Counted from the first letter of the stretch, positions 27,161-36,565 are shown. The stretch: 64,000 nt of DNA from Lunatimonas salinarum (GCF_017811155.1 NZ_JACVCV010000007.1:186001-250000); one strand, 5' to 3'. The notes: generated from the sequence alone by a model not told the origin. Translations and numbers: made by a program.

Positions 27161-29200
27161 TTACCTGTAGAAGGGCTGATTGTGGATTTGACTACGGGCC
27201 CCGTAAATGGGTTCCGGTAATCCTACTTCCAGCGCTCCCAAATCCGGTGCGTTTCCATTGAAATCGTCATTTACGTTTGGGATAAGAACACCTGCATCCA
27301 CTGCCTTTCCTTTAGGATTAAGTTTGAAATTAAGGTCTACCGAATGATACACCGGACCGGGTACGTCCTCTCCGGGCGCTTTGATCGGCATGTTTAGATT
27401 TTCAAAGATGTCGTAGTCGACCAGAATGCCGTGGGCTTCAAGACCACTCGCTTTTCGCAGGTCAGTCAACGTAGCAAATTCCTGCCATTCTCCCCCGGGT
27501 GTTAGCCAACGGTACTGATTTGCTGGACTTCGGGCACCCCGATTGGTCCTATAACCGTTGTAATCCGCTACCGAATAGGCAGTGGTATAAGGGAAAGCCG
27601 CTATGACCGTCGGACCATCTGCCCCGAGAAACAGATTATTTCGGTAGTTTGAATTTGGGTGACCGCCACCGGCGTTGTTTTCGGCAATGAAGGTATTATG
27701 GTAGGCAATCAGGCCAGGCACTCCCCCATGAATCTTGAGCGCTCCCCGCACGATATGATAGAGCACATTTCTGATGTAGTAAGCAGGCCCCCCAAAGACG
27801 GGTTGCGCGCTTATCCCGCTTCCGGCGGAGTTCACACCGCGGTTTCGCATCACCCGGATATTGTGCACGCCTCCATCTGCCTCGATAAAGTCGTCGACCA
27901 GGAGGTGTAGATCATTGTTGTAAATATCAATCGACACAGCCTTTAGCTCCTGTTCCTTTTCCGGGGTACCGTAGGTGGATATGCCAATGGCATCGTGGAA
28001 GAAAGCGATCGAATTGTAGGCAATTACGTGCCCGGATCCGTAAACCTTGATGCCGTAGTAGGAATCGAGCAGGTGCGTCCCATAGGGAATCAGCCCTTCC
28101 CGGTGGGCCTGCCACCCGTATAATCGGTAGCGATCGTCGCGCCCGATGAGGACGTTATCTTGGATAAGGAAGTTTTTTGAGCCGGCGTATTCCGTCACAA
28201 TACCCTCACCCACATTTTCAAAGCGGCAATTGCGTATGGTCAGGTTACTCGCTCCTGCCAGATGTTTTCTGCCGGCTTCAAACACTCTCCCCACATTTCG
28301 AAAGGTAAGTCCCTGGAAGATATGATGATCGGTAGCCATGACATTAAATAATATGGCTGCCCCGGCTCCGTCAAAGATCACTTCGCCATCCCCTGCTGCC
28401 TCGATGACGATGGGACGCTCCGCGGTGCCTTTTGCCGTGAAGAAATAGGTTCCATCAAAGGGGATGTTATGCCAATCGGGATAGTTCAGTAGATTCCCCT
28501 GATAAAGCCCCCCATGTATTTTAATGATATCCCCGGGCTGCACCTTATCTTCGGCCACTACGTTCCAATCTCCCTTGGTGTTGGTAGAACCGCCGTAAGC
28601 GGATACCAGGCCTGGGTAATGTGGTTCTTCTTTTTCGCCGGTATAATACTGGGGATAGACATGTCGTACTCTGCCCCCCTCGGCAGCCTTTGGTTCGGCG
28701 TGCGTGGAAACCGTCACTACTTTTACAGCTTCCCCTTCAACCCCGTCAGGATCTTCCAAAATGAAACGGGCTTCGTAGGCTGTGTTTTCGGTAAGATCCA
28801 AAATGCTTCCGGCAAACATGGCGGGTGTGGTGTAATCAATACCTGCTCTTTCGATGTGTTCTCCCCCGATGCGAAGGAGGGGCATGCCGTTTTTCCATTC
28901 ACCGTCCGATCCGGCGATTCGATAGGCTACCTTTACCGTTGCATTCCGGTTATCGTCGCCGTGGATATACCACTCAAATCCAAGATTGAGCAAAGTTGGC
29001 GGCTCGACGATGAATTTCCCGGGGCTCACGGCACTCTGGGCGTTCAAAAGAAGAGGGAAGCAAAGAACCAATACGAAAGGTATTGCCGACCGGAGTAGGC
29101 GCAGCTTATCTTTATGCAGTGTCTCTAGTCGCCTACCAACCCATGTTGTGAGCCGCCTTCGGGGGAAAACAGTGGCGTAAAACCTTGTCGAGTAATTCAT
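27161..29200 (-). CDS. Secreted right-handed parallel beta-helix protein (possible polysaccharide lyase)
   Basis: A 679-residue exported protein. The N-region before the hydrophobic core (IPFVLVLCFPLLLNAQ, ~40-55) is unusually long and basic, so the true start may be a later non-ATG codon. Residues ~60-165 look like a fibronectin-like/lyase-associated module. Residues ~200-560 are parallel beta-helix coils with Asn ladders: DHHIFQGLTFRNVGRVFEAG, ASNLTIRNCRFENVGEG, KNFLIQDNVLIGRD, GHVIAYNSIAFFHDAIGIS. The C-terminus has the frequent NDDFNGNAPDLGALEV ending. Such helices carry polysaccharide lyases, epimerases or some hydrolases. No decisive catalytic set was identified, so the reaction is open. 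It is the only glycan-backbone-degrading candidate in the window. Confidence 0.8.
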   Translation of the reverse strand: MNYSTRFYATVFPRRRLTTWVGRRLETLHKDKLRLLRSAIPFVLVLCFPLLLNAQSAVSPGKFIVEPPTLLNLGFEWYIHGDDNRNATVKVAYRIAGSDGEWKNGMPLLRIGGEHIERAGIDYTTPAMFAGSILDLTENTAYEARFILEDPDGVEGEAVKVVTVSTHAEPKAAEGGRVRHVYPQYYTGEKEEPHYPGLVSAYGGSTNTKGDWNVVAEDKVQPGDIIKIHGGLYQGNLLNYPDWHNIPFDGTYFFTAKGTAERPIVIEAAGDGEVIFDGAGAAILFNVMATDHHIFQGLTFRNVGRVFEAGRKHLAGASNLTIRNCRFENVGEGIVTEYAGSKNFLIQDNVLIGRDDRYRLYGWQAHREGLIPYGTHLLDSYYGIKVYGSGHVIAYNSIAFFHDAIGISTYGTPEKEQELKAVSIDIYNNDLHLLVDDFIEADGGVHNIRVMRNRGVNSAGSGISAQPVFGGPAYYIRNVLYHIVRGALKIHGGVPGLIAYHNTFIAENNAGGGHPNSNYRNNLFLGADGPTVIAAFPYTTAYSVADYNGYRTNRGARSPANQYRWLTPGGEWQEFATLTDLRKASGLEAHGILVDYDIFENLNMPIKAPGEDVPGPVYHSVDLNFKLNPKGKAVDAGVLIPNVNDDFNGNAPDLGALEVGLPEPIYGARSQIHNQPFYR

Positions 29201-29565
29201 TCTTAAGGTGTTATCTTTATCGGCATTTGAATCAAGTTTGAAAATAAAAAAAATAGCAGTCAGAAAGGAGCAATATTCAAAAAAAATGACATACAGTTGC
29301 GGAGCTTACAGATATTCAAATTGATGGGATAGAAACGCTTACGCAATGGGATTATAACCGTACGAAGTTTCTGTTTCTGAGGTAATTTTAAAAAAGGCGA
29401 AAGACCATATATAGGTCACAATTTTTGTTTTTAAGCGCACAAATAAGCTGCTTCGCGTAGCAGTGGCTATGGATTTTTGGTTTCATCGTCAAAAACGCTG
29501 TGATTAGTTTTCAATTCATGGATTTTTACCTATTTTTCGGACCAATAAGTCCAATTTTCCAAATT
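29201..29565 (+). other. Divergent intergenic region before fecI (module 2)
   Basis: It separates the reverse beta-helix gene from the forward sigma gene and should hold both promoters. A near-palindrome GACCATATATAGGTC (29403-29417) is a possible operator. No gene or RNA recognised. The sigma frame is open back to a GTG at 29500. Confidence 0.4.
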
Positions 29566-30165
29566 ATGCCCAGCCCAAAAAGTTATGCCAATTCAGATTC
29601 GTCTTTTGAGGATTCGGTGCTGTGGCAGCGGGTTAAGGTGGGAGATCGAACTGCTTTGCAGGCTTTGTATGTGAACTATGTCCAAGAACTGTTCCGTTTA
29701 GGTATGTCGATTAAGGCAGATCGAAGTTTGGTTAAGGATTGTATTCAGGATGTCTTTTTAAAAATTTGGCAGTACAGGGATACGGTAAAGCCCACGGACA
29801 ATGTAAAGCTTTATTTGTTTAAGTGCTTGAGCAATAGAATCCATAAAGAAGTAGGAAGGGAAAAGCGCCGTTATGGCTCATTAAGTTCTGATTTAGAAGA
29901 AAGTCTGATTTGTGGTCAAGACGTTGATTCAGAAAATGCTTCAATACGGAAGGAAAAGGGGAGGGATCTAATGAAAGCGCTGAATGCCCTTCCATCCAGG
30001 CAGCACGAGGTTATTCAGCTGCTTTATTTTGAAAATCATTCCTACGAAGACATTTCAGCTATTATGGGCATCAACGTCCAATCGGTCTATACCCTTGCAT
30101 GGAAAGCATTGACCAATTTAAAAAGGCAGATTTTATTCATACTGCTATCCTTGCTGACAACATAA
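29566..30165 (+). CDS. ECF RNA polymerase sigma factor, FecI-like (module 2)
   Basis: A 199-residue ECF sigma factor, paralogous to the one at 16698-17303. ATG 29566 was chosen because it aligns the N-termini of the two (S-x-x-x-LW-x-x-K-x-GD); GTG 29500 and ATG 29518 are alternatives. Sigma2 covers ~28-95 (KDCIQDVFLKIWQYRDTVKP, LYLFKCLSNRIHKE) and sigma4 ~136-186 (RQHEVIQLLYFENHSYED, GINVQSVYTLAWKALTNL). The tail ILFILLSLLTT is strongly hydrophobic. It should drive the downstream susC-susD on signal from the STN-SusC through FecR. Confidence 0.95.
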   Translation: MPSPKSYANSDSSFEDSVLWQRVKVGDRTALQALYVNYVQELFRLGMSIKADRSLVKDCIQDVFLKIWQYRDTVKPTDNVKLYLFKCLSNRIHKEVGREKRRYGSLSSDLEESLICGQDVDSENASIRKEKGRDLMKALNALPSRQHEVIQLLYFENHSYEDISAIMGINVQSVYTLAWKALTNLKRQILFILLSLLTT

Positions 30166-30272
30166 TGAGGGTAGTTGTTAAAATATCAACATATTATGGT
30201 TTTTTTTATTGTTTTTTTAACCAATTGGTCATGATATTATTTTTTATGTAAAAGTGAATTTTTTTCTGCAAA

Positions 30273-30308
30273 CGAAGGATAGATTTTAATAGCCTGGGAC
30301 TTATGTGG
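30273..30308 (+). promoter_or_regulatory. fecR leader block, module 2
   Basis: GAAGGATAGA, a T-rich stretch, AATAGCCTGGGACTTATG, ending 16 bases before fecR. It aligns with the module 1 block at 17453-17485, while the rest of the two fecI-fecR gaps differs in length (200 versus 159 bases). Probable conserved control site for fecR. Confidence 0.45.
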
Positions 30309-30324
30309 TCGAATTTAGCATCAC

Positions 30325-31434
30325 ATGGAGATTGCCAACTATACCGCAGAAGATTTCATATTAGATCCTTCTTTCAGAAAGTGGGTATTACAACCAAATA
30401 CCGCATCCAATATTTTATGGGAAGATTTGTTGCGTAAGAATCCATCAAAATATGAGGAAGCCAAACAGGCCCGTGCCCTCATTTTACGCCTCAATGAGGC
30501 TAAACATTGGAGCCTCTCACAGGTAGAAATACAGGATTTGTGGAAGACCATTGATCGTAGACTCGACGAGGGTGAAAATGGCGCCACGCCCTCCGGAGAA
30601 CCCAAGGTGATTCCACTGAACTCGTTAAGCACTCTGGAAAGGGGATTACCGAAAGAACCTTCAAAGGGACATCTATTGAGTTCATACGGTTCTCGTGTAG
30701 CCTGTATATTGGCGATTGCATTTGGGTTGGGTTATTTTTTTAGTTGGGTTTTTGAGAACACCTCTATTCCGGAGACCAGGACCGCCATATTAGAATATGT
30801 TGAACACCGGACAAATCCTGGTGTAAAATCCCAGCTGACCCTGAGTGACGGTTCCCAGGTTATTTTAAATTCAGGAAGCACGTTGACTTATGTAAAAAGT
30901 TTTGAGCAGGACAAAAGGGAGGTCTATTTAACCGGAGAGGGTTATTTCATGGTAGCGGAAGATTCTCTAAGACCATTCACCGTGCATTCGCGTGAAACGA
31001 AAACGACTGCCCTCGGAACCAGTTTCAACGTCAAGGCTTATGAAGGAGAATCGGTGGACATTTCGTTGCTGACTGGAAAAATAGCTGTGAAGCGGGAAGG
31101 TGAGCGTGAAGAAACGTTGATTTTACTTCCGGGAGAGGCAGTAGAAATTGACTCGGAAAACAAGGAGCTGTTTAGGAGGGGTTTTGATTCAGACCAGGTA
31201 ATTGGCTGGACAAAGAAATGGATCATTTTTAAGAAAACGCCACTCATGGAAGCAATTAGGGTTTTGGAAAATTGGTATGGTGTCAAAGTATTGATCAAAA
31301 ATAAACCTAAGCAGCAAGTCTTGCTCTCGGGAAGATTTCAAGATGAAACCCTGGAAAATGTGCTGGAGGGTCTGAAATTCTCCGTCAGATTTGAATATGC
31401 TATAAACGAGGAAAATGTAACCATTGTATTTTAA
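30325..31434 (+). CDS. FecR-type anti-sigma factor (module 2)
   Basis: A 369-residue membrane anti-sigma factor. N-terminal cytoplasmic domain ~1-120 with NYTAEDFILDPSFRKWVLQP, one transmembrane helix ~124-143, and a periplasmic FecR domain ~160-255 (NPGVKSQLTLSDGSQVILNS, KREVYLTGEGYFMVAEDSLR, ALGTSFN). The C-terminal DUF4974 domain lies at ~297-367 (MEAIRVLENWYGVKVLI, VLLSGRFQDETLENVLEGL). It matches the module 1 FecR block by block. It is expected to hold the module 2 FecI inactive until the STN domain of the downstream SusC signals. Confidence 0.96.
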   Translation: MEIANYTAEDFILDPSFRKWVLQPNTASNILWEDLLRKNPSKYEEAKQARALILRLNEAKHWSLSQVEIQDLWKTIDRRLDEGENGATPSGEPKVIPLNSLSTLERGLPKEPSKGHLLSSYGSRVACILAIAFGLGYFFSWVFENTSIPETRTAILEYVEHRTNPGVKSQLTLSDGSQVILNSGSTLTYVKSFEQDKREVYLTGEGYFMVAEDSLRPFTVHSRETKTTALGTSFNVKAYEGESVDISLLTGKIAVKREGEREETLILLPGEAVEIDSENKELFRRGFDSDQVIGWTKKWIIFKKTPLMEAIRVLENWYGVKVLIKNKPKQQVLLSGRFQDETLENVLEGLKFSVRFEYAINEENVTIVF

Positions 31435-31472
31435 CCCCAAAGCTTATGAGATAAACCCAAATTAAAAAAAAA

Positions 31473-31500
31473 AGCTGAGGATGCGCCAACATCCCCAGCT
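31473..31500 (+). promoter_or_regulatory. Conserved hairpin between fecR and susC, module 2
   Basis: Stem AGCTGAGGATG / CATCCCCAGCT, 11 pairs with one A-C mismatch and a 6-base loop, 38 bases after fecR and 37 bases before the GTAAATG box. Compared with module 1, at least four stem positions differ on both arms so that pairing is kept. An A-run precedes the stem, but no T tract follows on the forward strand. Confidence 0.7.
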
Positions 31501-31537
31501 TATTGCAACACCGGAATTCATAGACCTGAAGTGTCCG

Positions 31538-31548
31538 GTAAATGTTCG
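31538..31548 (+). promoter_or_regulatory. GTAAATGTTCG box in susC leader, module 2
   Basis: It lies 56 bases before the susC ATG. One base differs from the module 1 box. Downstream CATAG (31564-31568) and ACAAACCAA (31577-31585) are shared. This leader conservation also fixes the susC start at 31594 rather than 31531. Confidence 0.5.
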
Positions 31549-31593
31549 TCCAAAACCATTCAGCATAGTTTTAAAAACAAACCAAGTAAAGGT

Positions 31594-34500
31594 ATGAAAA
31601 ATCTTGTACTATACCATGTCATACGTATGACCAAACTAGTTACGTACGCATTTTTGATTCAGACGCTCTCTATGAGTTTCCTGTTTGCGTGGAGCGGGAA
31701 AGCCCAAATCAAAGATATTGAAGAGGTGATGGTCTCCTTCAGCATGGAAGATGCCCAGATCGAGCGGGTATTTTCGGCCATAGAAAGGAGTACTGATTAT
31801 GTATTTGTGTATACCGATAAGGAGTTAAAGGGAGTTCAAAGGGTTCAAATAAGCAGCGGAACAAAGAGCGTCTATGAGGTGCTTACGCAAATAGGTCGAC
31901 AAACCGGACTTCATTTCAAGCAGGTTAACCAGAGCATTCACGTAAGGAAGTCCATGCAGCAGCCCGATGAGTCTGATGCTTTTTTTGAGCGGGAAGCGTT
32001 GGCTGATATCAGTATTTCAGGAACGGTGACCGATGAAAACGGATCCCCATTGCCTGGAGCGACGATATCTGTAAGGGGAACTAGTATAGGTACTGTTACT
32101 GACTTGGATGGGAAGTATACCATCAATGCACCAGACGGGGCTATATTGGTATTTTCCTACATTGGGTATGCCACCCAGACCAGAGAAGTAGGGGGTCAAA
32201 GCAATATTGATATCACCCTATTGTTAGACCAAGCGTCTTTGGATGAAGTGGTGGTAGTGGGTTATGGAACTCAGGAAGTTAAGAATCTCACCGGCTCAGT
32301 TTCTTCAATTAACATGAAAGAAATTAATAGTATTCCTCTGTTGAATGCGGCGCAAGCACTTCAAGGCCGTGCAGCCGGTGTTTCGGTTACTCAGGCGACA
32401 GGTGCTCCAGGTGCTCCCTTTGTAATTCAGGTTCGGGGTGTGGGGTCTTTAGGAAATACAGAGCCCCTGTTTGTGATCGACGGAGTGATAGGCGCCGGTG
32501 GCGCAAATAATATCAATCCCAATGATATTGAATCAATCGAAATTTTGAAGGATGCTTCCTCGGCCGCAATTTACGGATCTAGGGCGGCCAATGGTGTAGT
32601 ATTAATTACGACCAAAAGGGGAGGCACAGGAAAGCCAAAAGTTAGTTTTAATTCTTACGTAGGGTTGCAGGAAGTATGGAAAAAAATGGACGTACTCAAT
32701 GCAAGGCAGTACGCGGAATATGCCAACGAAATACAGCGTAACGGAGGGCAGGCTCCGATCCCAAATCTCCAAAATCCCGGTAATTTGCAGGATGTAACCG
32801 ATTGGCAGGATGCGATTTTCAGATCAGCTCCGTTGCAAGAACATAATCTATCGGTCTCAGGGGGTACAGAGAATTCAAAATATATGATTTCTGGAGGGTA
32901 TATGAATCAACAGGGTATTCTGAGATCAACCGGATTTGAAAGGTACTCATTCAGGGCGAATACGGATTTTACATTGGGAAAGGTAACGATTGGGGAATCA
33001 TTACAGGTGGCGCACACCGGTACATTAAACGATGAAAATTTCGCGATGATGAATTCATTGTTTATGCCCACATATATCCCTGTTTACAATCCCAATAATT
33101 TGGGTGGATTTGATGGTCCGAATGTAGCAGATGGCATGGATGCCAAAAATCCAGTGAGAATTCTTGAGTTGACCGATGTCGAAAGAAATGAAATCAGCTT
33201 AATTGGAAATGCCTACCTCAACTATGAGGTAATTCCGGGGCTGAACTACAAGTTTTCCGCCTCGATTGATTATGGGATGAATTCAATGTACAACTATACA
33301 CCTGTGTACAATGCAGGTGAAAGGGATATTAATAACTTCACTACCTTATCAGAAGGATCATCTCGACGAAATTCGGCTTTGCTAGAGAATACGATAAACT
33401 ATCGGAGGTCTGTCGGTGACCATAACTTCTCCATCCTAGCCGGCTATACAAGGCAAAGCTTCTACTCAAGAGGGATGGGAATTAACACCAGAAATTTCCC
33501 CAACACGACGATTCGGGTTTTGTCAGCTGCCAACGAAATAACTGCGGCAACTGGCCAAGAACAAACATGGGCTTTGGCATCACTATTAAGTAGGGTGAAC
33601 TATGATTATAAAGGTAAGTACCTCTTCACCGGTGTGGTAAGACAAGATGGTAGCTCACGGTTTGCGCCAGGTAATCAGAAGGGAGTGTTTCCTTCATTTT
33701 CACTAGGCTGGAGGGTTTCAGATGAATCTTTTATGGAGTCCTTGGGGTTTATTGATGATTTGAAACTCAAATACGGTTGGGGTAAATTGGGTATGCAGGA
33801 AATTGGCTTGTACCCCTATCAAGCTACCCTCACAGGAACTATCAGGTACGTATTGGGAGATACCCAACAGCCCGTACCCGCGATAACCCAACGAGCATTG
33901 GCAAACAGGGATATCTCTTGGGAAACGACTACGCAATCTAATTTCGGAATAGATGCGGTAATGTTTGGAAACACATTGAATCTGAGCTTTGACTATTGGG
34001 TAAGAGATACAGATGACATGCTTTTGCAGGTACCGGTAGCATTGTCATCTGGTATAAGTCTGTCGCCAACGGTGAATGCAGGCTCTGTAAGAAACAGAGG
34101 AATAGATTTAAGCCTTGGATACCAAATCAATAATGGTGATTTTTATTTTGGATTGAATGGTAATTTTGGGCTCCTCCTGGAAAATGTTGTCACCTCTTTA
34201 GGTGCGAGAACCCAACCTCTATTTGGTGCTGAGAGCTTGAATAGGAGTATCGTTGGAGAACCAATAGGGCATTTTTATGGGTTTCGGGTTGATAGGATTT
34301 TTCAAACAGAAGCAGAAATTATTAGTGACAATGAAGCAGCTCGCGCTAATGGTTTTAATGTCTATCAAACCGCGAATACCTCTCCAGGAGATATCCGGTT
34401 TAAAGATTTAAATGGTGATGGAATTGTTAACGCGGAGGATAGGGAAATCATCGGCAACTCCATTCCCCGGTTTAACTTTGGATCCACTTTGAATGCCGGA

Positions 34501-34983
34501 TTTAAGAATCTTGACTTTTCAATGATGTTTCAGGGAATGACCGGCTTCGAGTTGTACAATAAGGATCGGGCGAGGGTTTTGGAAAGCATGACGAGAGCTT
34601 TCAATACCACCACGGCTGTATTGGAAAGATGGACTGCGGAAAATCCATCAACTACCATGCCGAGGGCGGTGGCAGGAGATCCTAACAACAATGCTAGGTT
34701 TTCCGATCGTTGGATGGAGGACGGCTCTTTTATGAGGTTGAAAAATGCTACGATCGGGTATACCATTCCCTCAGCCGCGTTGACGAATTTTTTGAAAAAC
34801 TCTATTTCCTCCGTAAGAGTGTATGTGACAGGTCAAAATCTCCTGACGTTTACAAAGTTTAGCGCATGGGATCCAGAGTTTACCAGCCGGCAGGGCACCT
34901 TTAATAACATGTATAGAGGGGTAGCGGAGTCCATTTATCCCCAAGCAAGATCTTATTTAATTGGACTTCAAGTTGGTTTCTAA
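31594..34983 (+). CDS. SusC-type TonB-dependent transducer with STN domain (module 2)
   Basis: A 1129-residue outer-membrane importer and signal transducer. The frame is open from 31531, but ATG 31594 matches the module 1 start in leader and sequence (both followed by MTKL.). Signal peptide to ~38 (WSGKAQ), STN ~46-120 (ERVFSAIERSTDYVFVYTD), CarboxypepD_reg-like ~141-212 (GSPLPGATISVRGTSIGTV), plug from DEVVVVGYGTQEVKNLTGSV at ~218, with VIDGVIGAGG and ILKDASSAAIYGSRAANGV, then barrel to LIGLQVGF. It pairs with the SusD encoded 23 bases downstream and should signal to the FecR upstream. The ligand is unknown. Confidence 0.97.
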   Translation: MKNLVLYHVIRMTKLVTYAFLIQTLSMSFLFAWSGKAQIKDIEEVMVSFSMEDAQIERVFSAIERSTDYVFVYTDKELKGVQRVQISSGTKSVYEVLTQIGRQTGLHFKQVNQSIHVRKSMQQPDESDAFFEREALADISISGTVTDENGSPLPGATISVRGTSIGTVTDLDGKYTINAPDGAILVFSYIGYATQTREVGGQSNIDITLLLDQASLDEVVVVGYGTQEVKNLTGSVSSINMKEINSIPLLNAAQALQGRAAGVSVTQATGAPGAPFVIQVRGVGSLGNTEPLFVIDGVIGAGGANNINPNDIESIEILKDASSAAIYGSRAANGVVLITTKRGGTGKPKVSFNSYVGLQEVWKKMDVLNARQYAEYANEIQRNGGQAPIPNLQNPGNLQDVTDWQDAIFRSAPLQEHNLSVSGGTENSKYMISGGYMNQQGILRSTGFERYSFRANTDFTLGKVTIGESLQVAHTGTLNDENFAMMNSLFMPTYIPVYNPNNLGGFDGPNVADGMDAKNPVRILELTDVERNEISLIGNAYLNYEVIPGLNYKFSASIDYGMNSMYNYTPVYNAGERDINNFTTLSEGSSRRNSALLENTINYRRSVGDHNFSILAGYTRQSFYSRGMGINTRNFPNTTIRVLSAANEITAATGQEQTWALASLLSRVNYDYKGKYLFTGVVRQDGSSRFAPGNQKGVFPSFSLGWRVSDESFMESLGFIDDLKLKYGWGKLGMQEIGLYPYQATLTGTIRYVLGDTQQPVPAITQRALANRDISWETTTQSNFGIDAVMFGNTLNLSFDYWVRDTDDMLLQVPVALSSGISLSPTVNAGSVRNRGIDLSLGYQINNGDFYFGLNGNFGLLLENVVTSLGARTQPLFGAESLNRSIVGEPIGHFYGFRVDRIFQTEAEIISDNEAARANGFNVYQTANTSPGDIRFKDLNGDGIVNAEDREIIGNSIPRFNFGSTLNAGFKNLDFSMMFQGMTGFELYNKDRARVLESMTRAFNTTTAVLERWTAENPSTTMPRAVAGDPNNNARFSDRWMEDGSFMRLKNATIGYTIPSAALTNFLKNSISSVRVYVTGQNLLTFTKFSAWDPEFTSRQGTFNNMYRGVAESIYPQARSYLIGLQVGF

Positions 34984-35006
34984 TTCAAATCTAAACGTTG
35001 AAAAAA

Positions 35007-36542
35007 ATGAAATACGCAAATATATATTTTCTGATAACAGTGCTGTTCAGTTTTGGTTGCGAGCTAGAATCTGATTTTCTTACCCTCGACAATCCCAATG
35101 AGATAACGAATGCCAATTTCTTCCAGACACCAGATGATGCAATCGCAGCCGTAAATGCAGCCTACACCCCGCTGCAAAGTGGTCGAATGTACCATAATTC
35201 CTACTTTAATATGATGGATGTGGGTATTGAGATGTCTCCGAACTCCAATATGCCAGGTAGCTGGCACATAGCCACTTATTCATTTGATTCTAATCATGAA
35301 ACGGTTAGAAACGTATGGACAGCACTTTATGAGATGGTAGGAAGGGCGAATTTTGCCATTGCTGGAATCAATGGGATGAATAATCTTGATCCTACTTTAA
35401 AGGGCAGATTGCTAGGTGAAGCCCATTTTTTGAGAGGATGGGCCTTTTTTGAGCTTGTGTTTAATTATGGAAGAGTGCCGATTGTGCTGAGTTTGCCAGA
35501 AAATTCAGAGCAGGCAAATAACCCAAGGTCTGAAACAGAATTGGAAGTCTACCAATTGGCGATAGATGATTTCAAAGTTGCTGAGGAGAATTTACCCCTT
35601 AGCTATAGTGGTCCGGACATAGGTAGGGTTACGAAAGGAGCAGCTGTAGGGTATCTGGGAAAAATCCATTTGTACATGGCGTCTCCGGGCGTAAATCTTG
35701 ATCCACAAGGGTATGAAAAAGCCGAAGCGTACTTCGCTCGATTGGTTGATGGTTCTGAGTTTTCTTATAGCTTGGTTTCGGATTACAAGGACAATCATAC
35801 ATGGTTCAATGAAAATAACTCAGAATCCTTGTTTGAAGTGCAATATACCAATATCGGTGGAAACACAGGGGCTTGGAATGATCATGATTTTGCCAGTGTT
35901 GCAGAGGGAACCAACAGAGCCAGGACTTTTGGATACCTGACTTGGTTCAATGCAGTGATGAATCCAACCTTTATCAATAGGTATAATGACGAAGACCCTC
36001 GCTTAAGGTATACAGCTTATGGCCCTCCAACGCCAGCACATCCAGAACCCATGCGTATTTTTAACGATGTACCCTATAATAGGGAGGATTGGGTTTCACG
36101 AAAGTATGGGAGATATGACTATATTCCTGCTAATCAAGAGAATGGTGACTCTCCTATTAATTTTAGAGTTTTGAGATATGCTGATGTCCTGTTAATGTAT
36201 GCAGAAGCGATAAATGAGCAGAACAAGCCAACTAATCTCGCGATCCCGTACATAAATCAGGTAAGGCAACGACCTTCCGTGAATTTACCTCCTTTGGAGC
36301 TGAATCTGTCTCAGGAAGAAACCAGAAAGGCAATAATGGACGAAAGGTTGTGGGAACTCAGCTTAGAGCAGATCAGAAAAAAAGATGTTTTAAGATGGGG
36401 ACAAGCTGTGGCGGAAGCGGAATTCCAACTGGCGGGAATCCCTGCATTTACCTATAGCACACATCGATACCTTCCTATTCCGTTGGCAGAAATAGATGTG
36501 AATGCGGGTATTTCTGATGGGGACCAGAATCCTGGATATTAA
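35007..36542 (+). CDS. SusD/RagB-type lipoprotein (module 2)
   Basis: A 511-residue surface lipoprotein. ATG 35007 is preferred to a TTG at 34998; it gives a signal ending in SFGC, then ELESDFLTLDNPNEITNANF. Helical SusD blocks include GRLLGEAHFLRGWAFFELVF and YADVLLMYAEAINEQNKP. The family signature is seen as IMDERLWELSLEQIRKKD, with the C-terminal YLPIP...DGDQNPGY. It caps the SusC of module 2 and closes the operon, which ends at a clear terminator 24 bases later. Confidence 0.96.
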   Translation: MKYANIYFLITVLFSFGCELESDFLTLDNPNEITNANFFQTPDDAIAAVNAAYTPLQSGRMYHNSYFNMMDVGIEMSPNSNMPGSWHIATYSFDSNHETVRNVWTALYEMVGRANFAIAGINGMNNLDPTLKGRLLGEAHFLRGWAFFELVFNYGRVPIVLSLPENSEQANNPRSETELEVYQLAIDDFKVAEENLPLSYSGPDIGRVTKGAAVGYLGKIHLYMASPGVNLDPQGYEKAEAYFARLVDGSEFSYSLVSDYKDNHTWFNENNSESLFEVQYTNIGGNTGAWNDHDFASVAEGTNRARTFGYLTWFNAVMNPTFINRYNDEDPRLRYTAYGPPTPAHPEPMRIFNDVPYNREDWVSRKYGRYDYIPANQENGDSPINFRVLRYADVLLMYAEAINEQNKPTNLAIPYINQVRQRPSVNLPPLELNLSQEETRKAIMDERLWELSLEQIRKKDVLRWGQAVAEAEFQLAGIPAFTYSTHRYLPIPLAEIDVNAGISDGDQNPGY

Positions 36543-36565
36543 CAAACCGTTTTAAACCTGTTGGG

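Noticed and set aside
28514-29098. 194-codon forward ORF inside the beta-helix gene
   Set aside because: It is antisense to a well-supported gene, has no recognised family and uses the complementary codon pattern; a shadow frame.
31473-31500. Calling the fecR-susC hairpins ordinary terminators
   Set aside because: Neither is followed by a forward T tract, and both have conserved geometry and a conserved downstream box.
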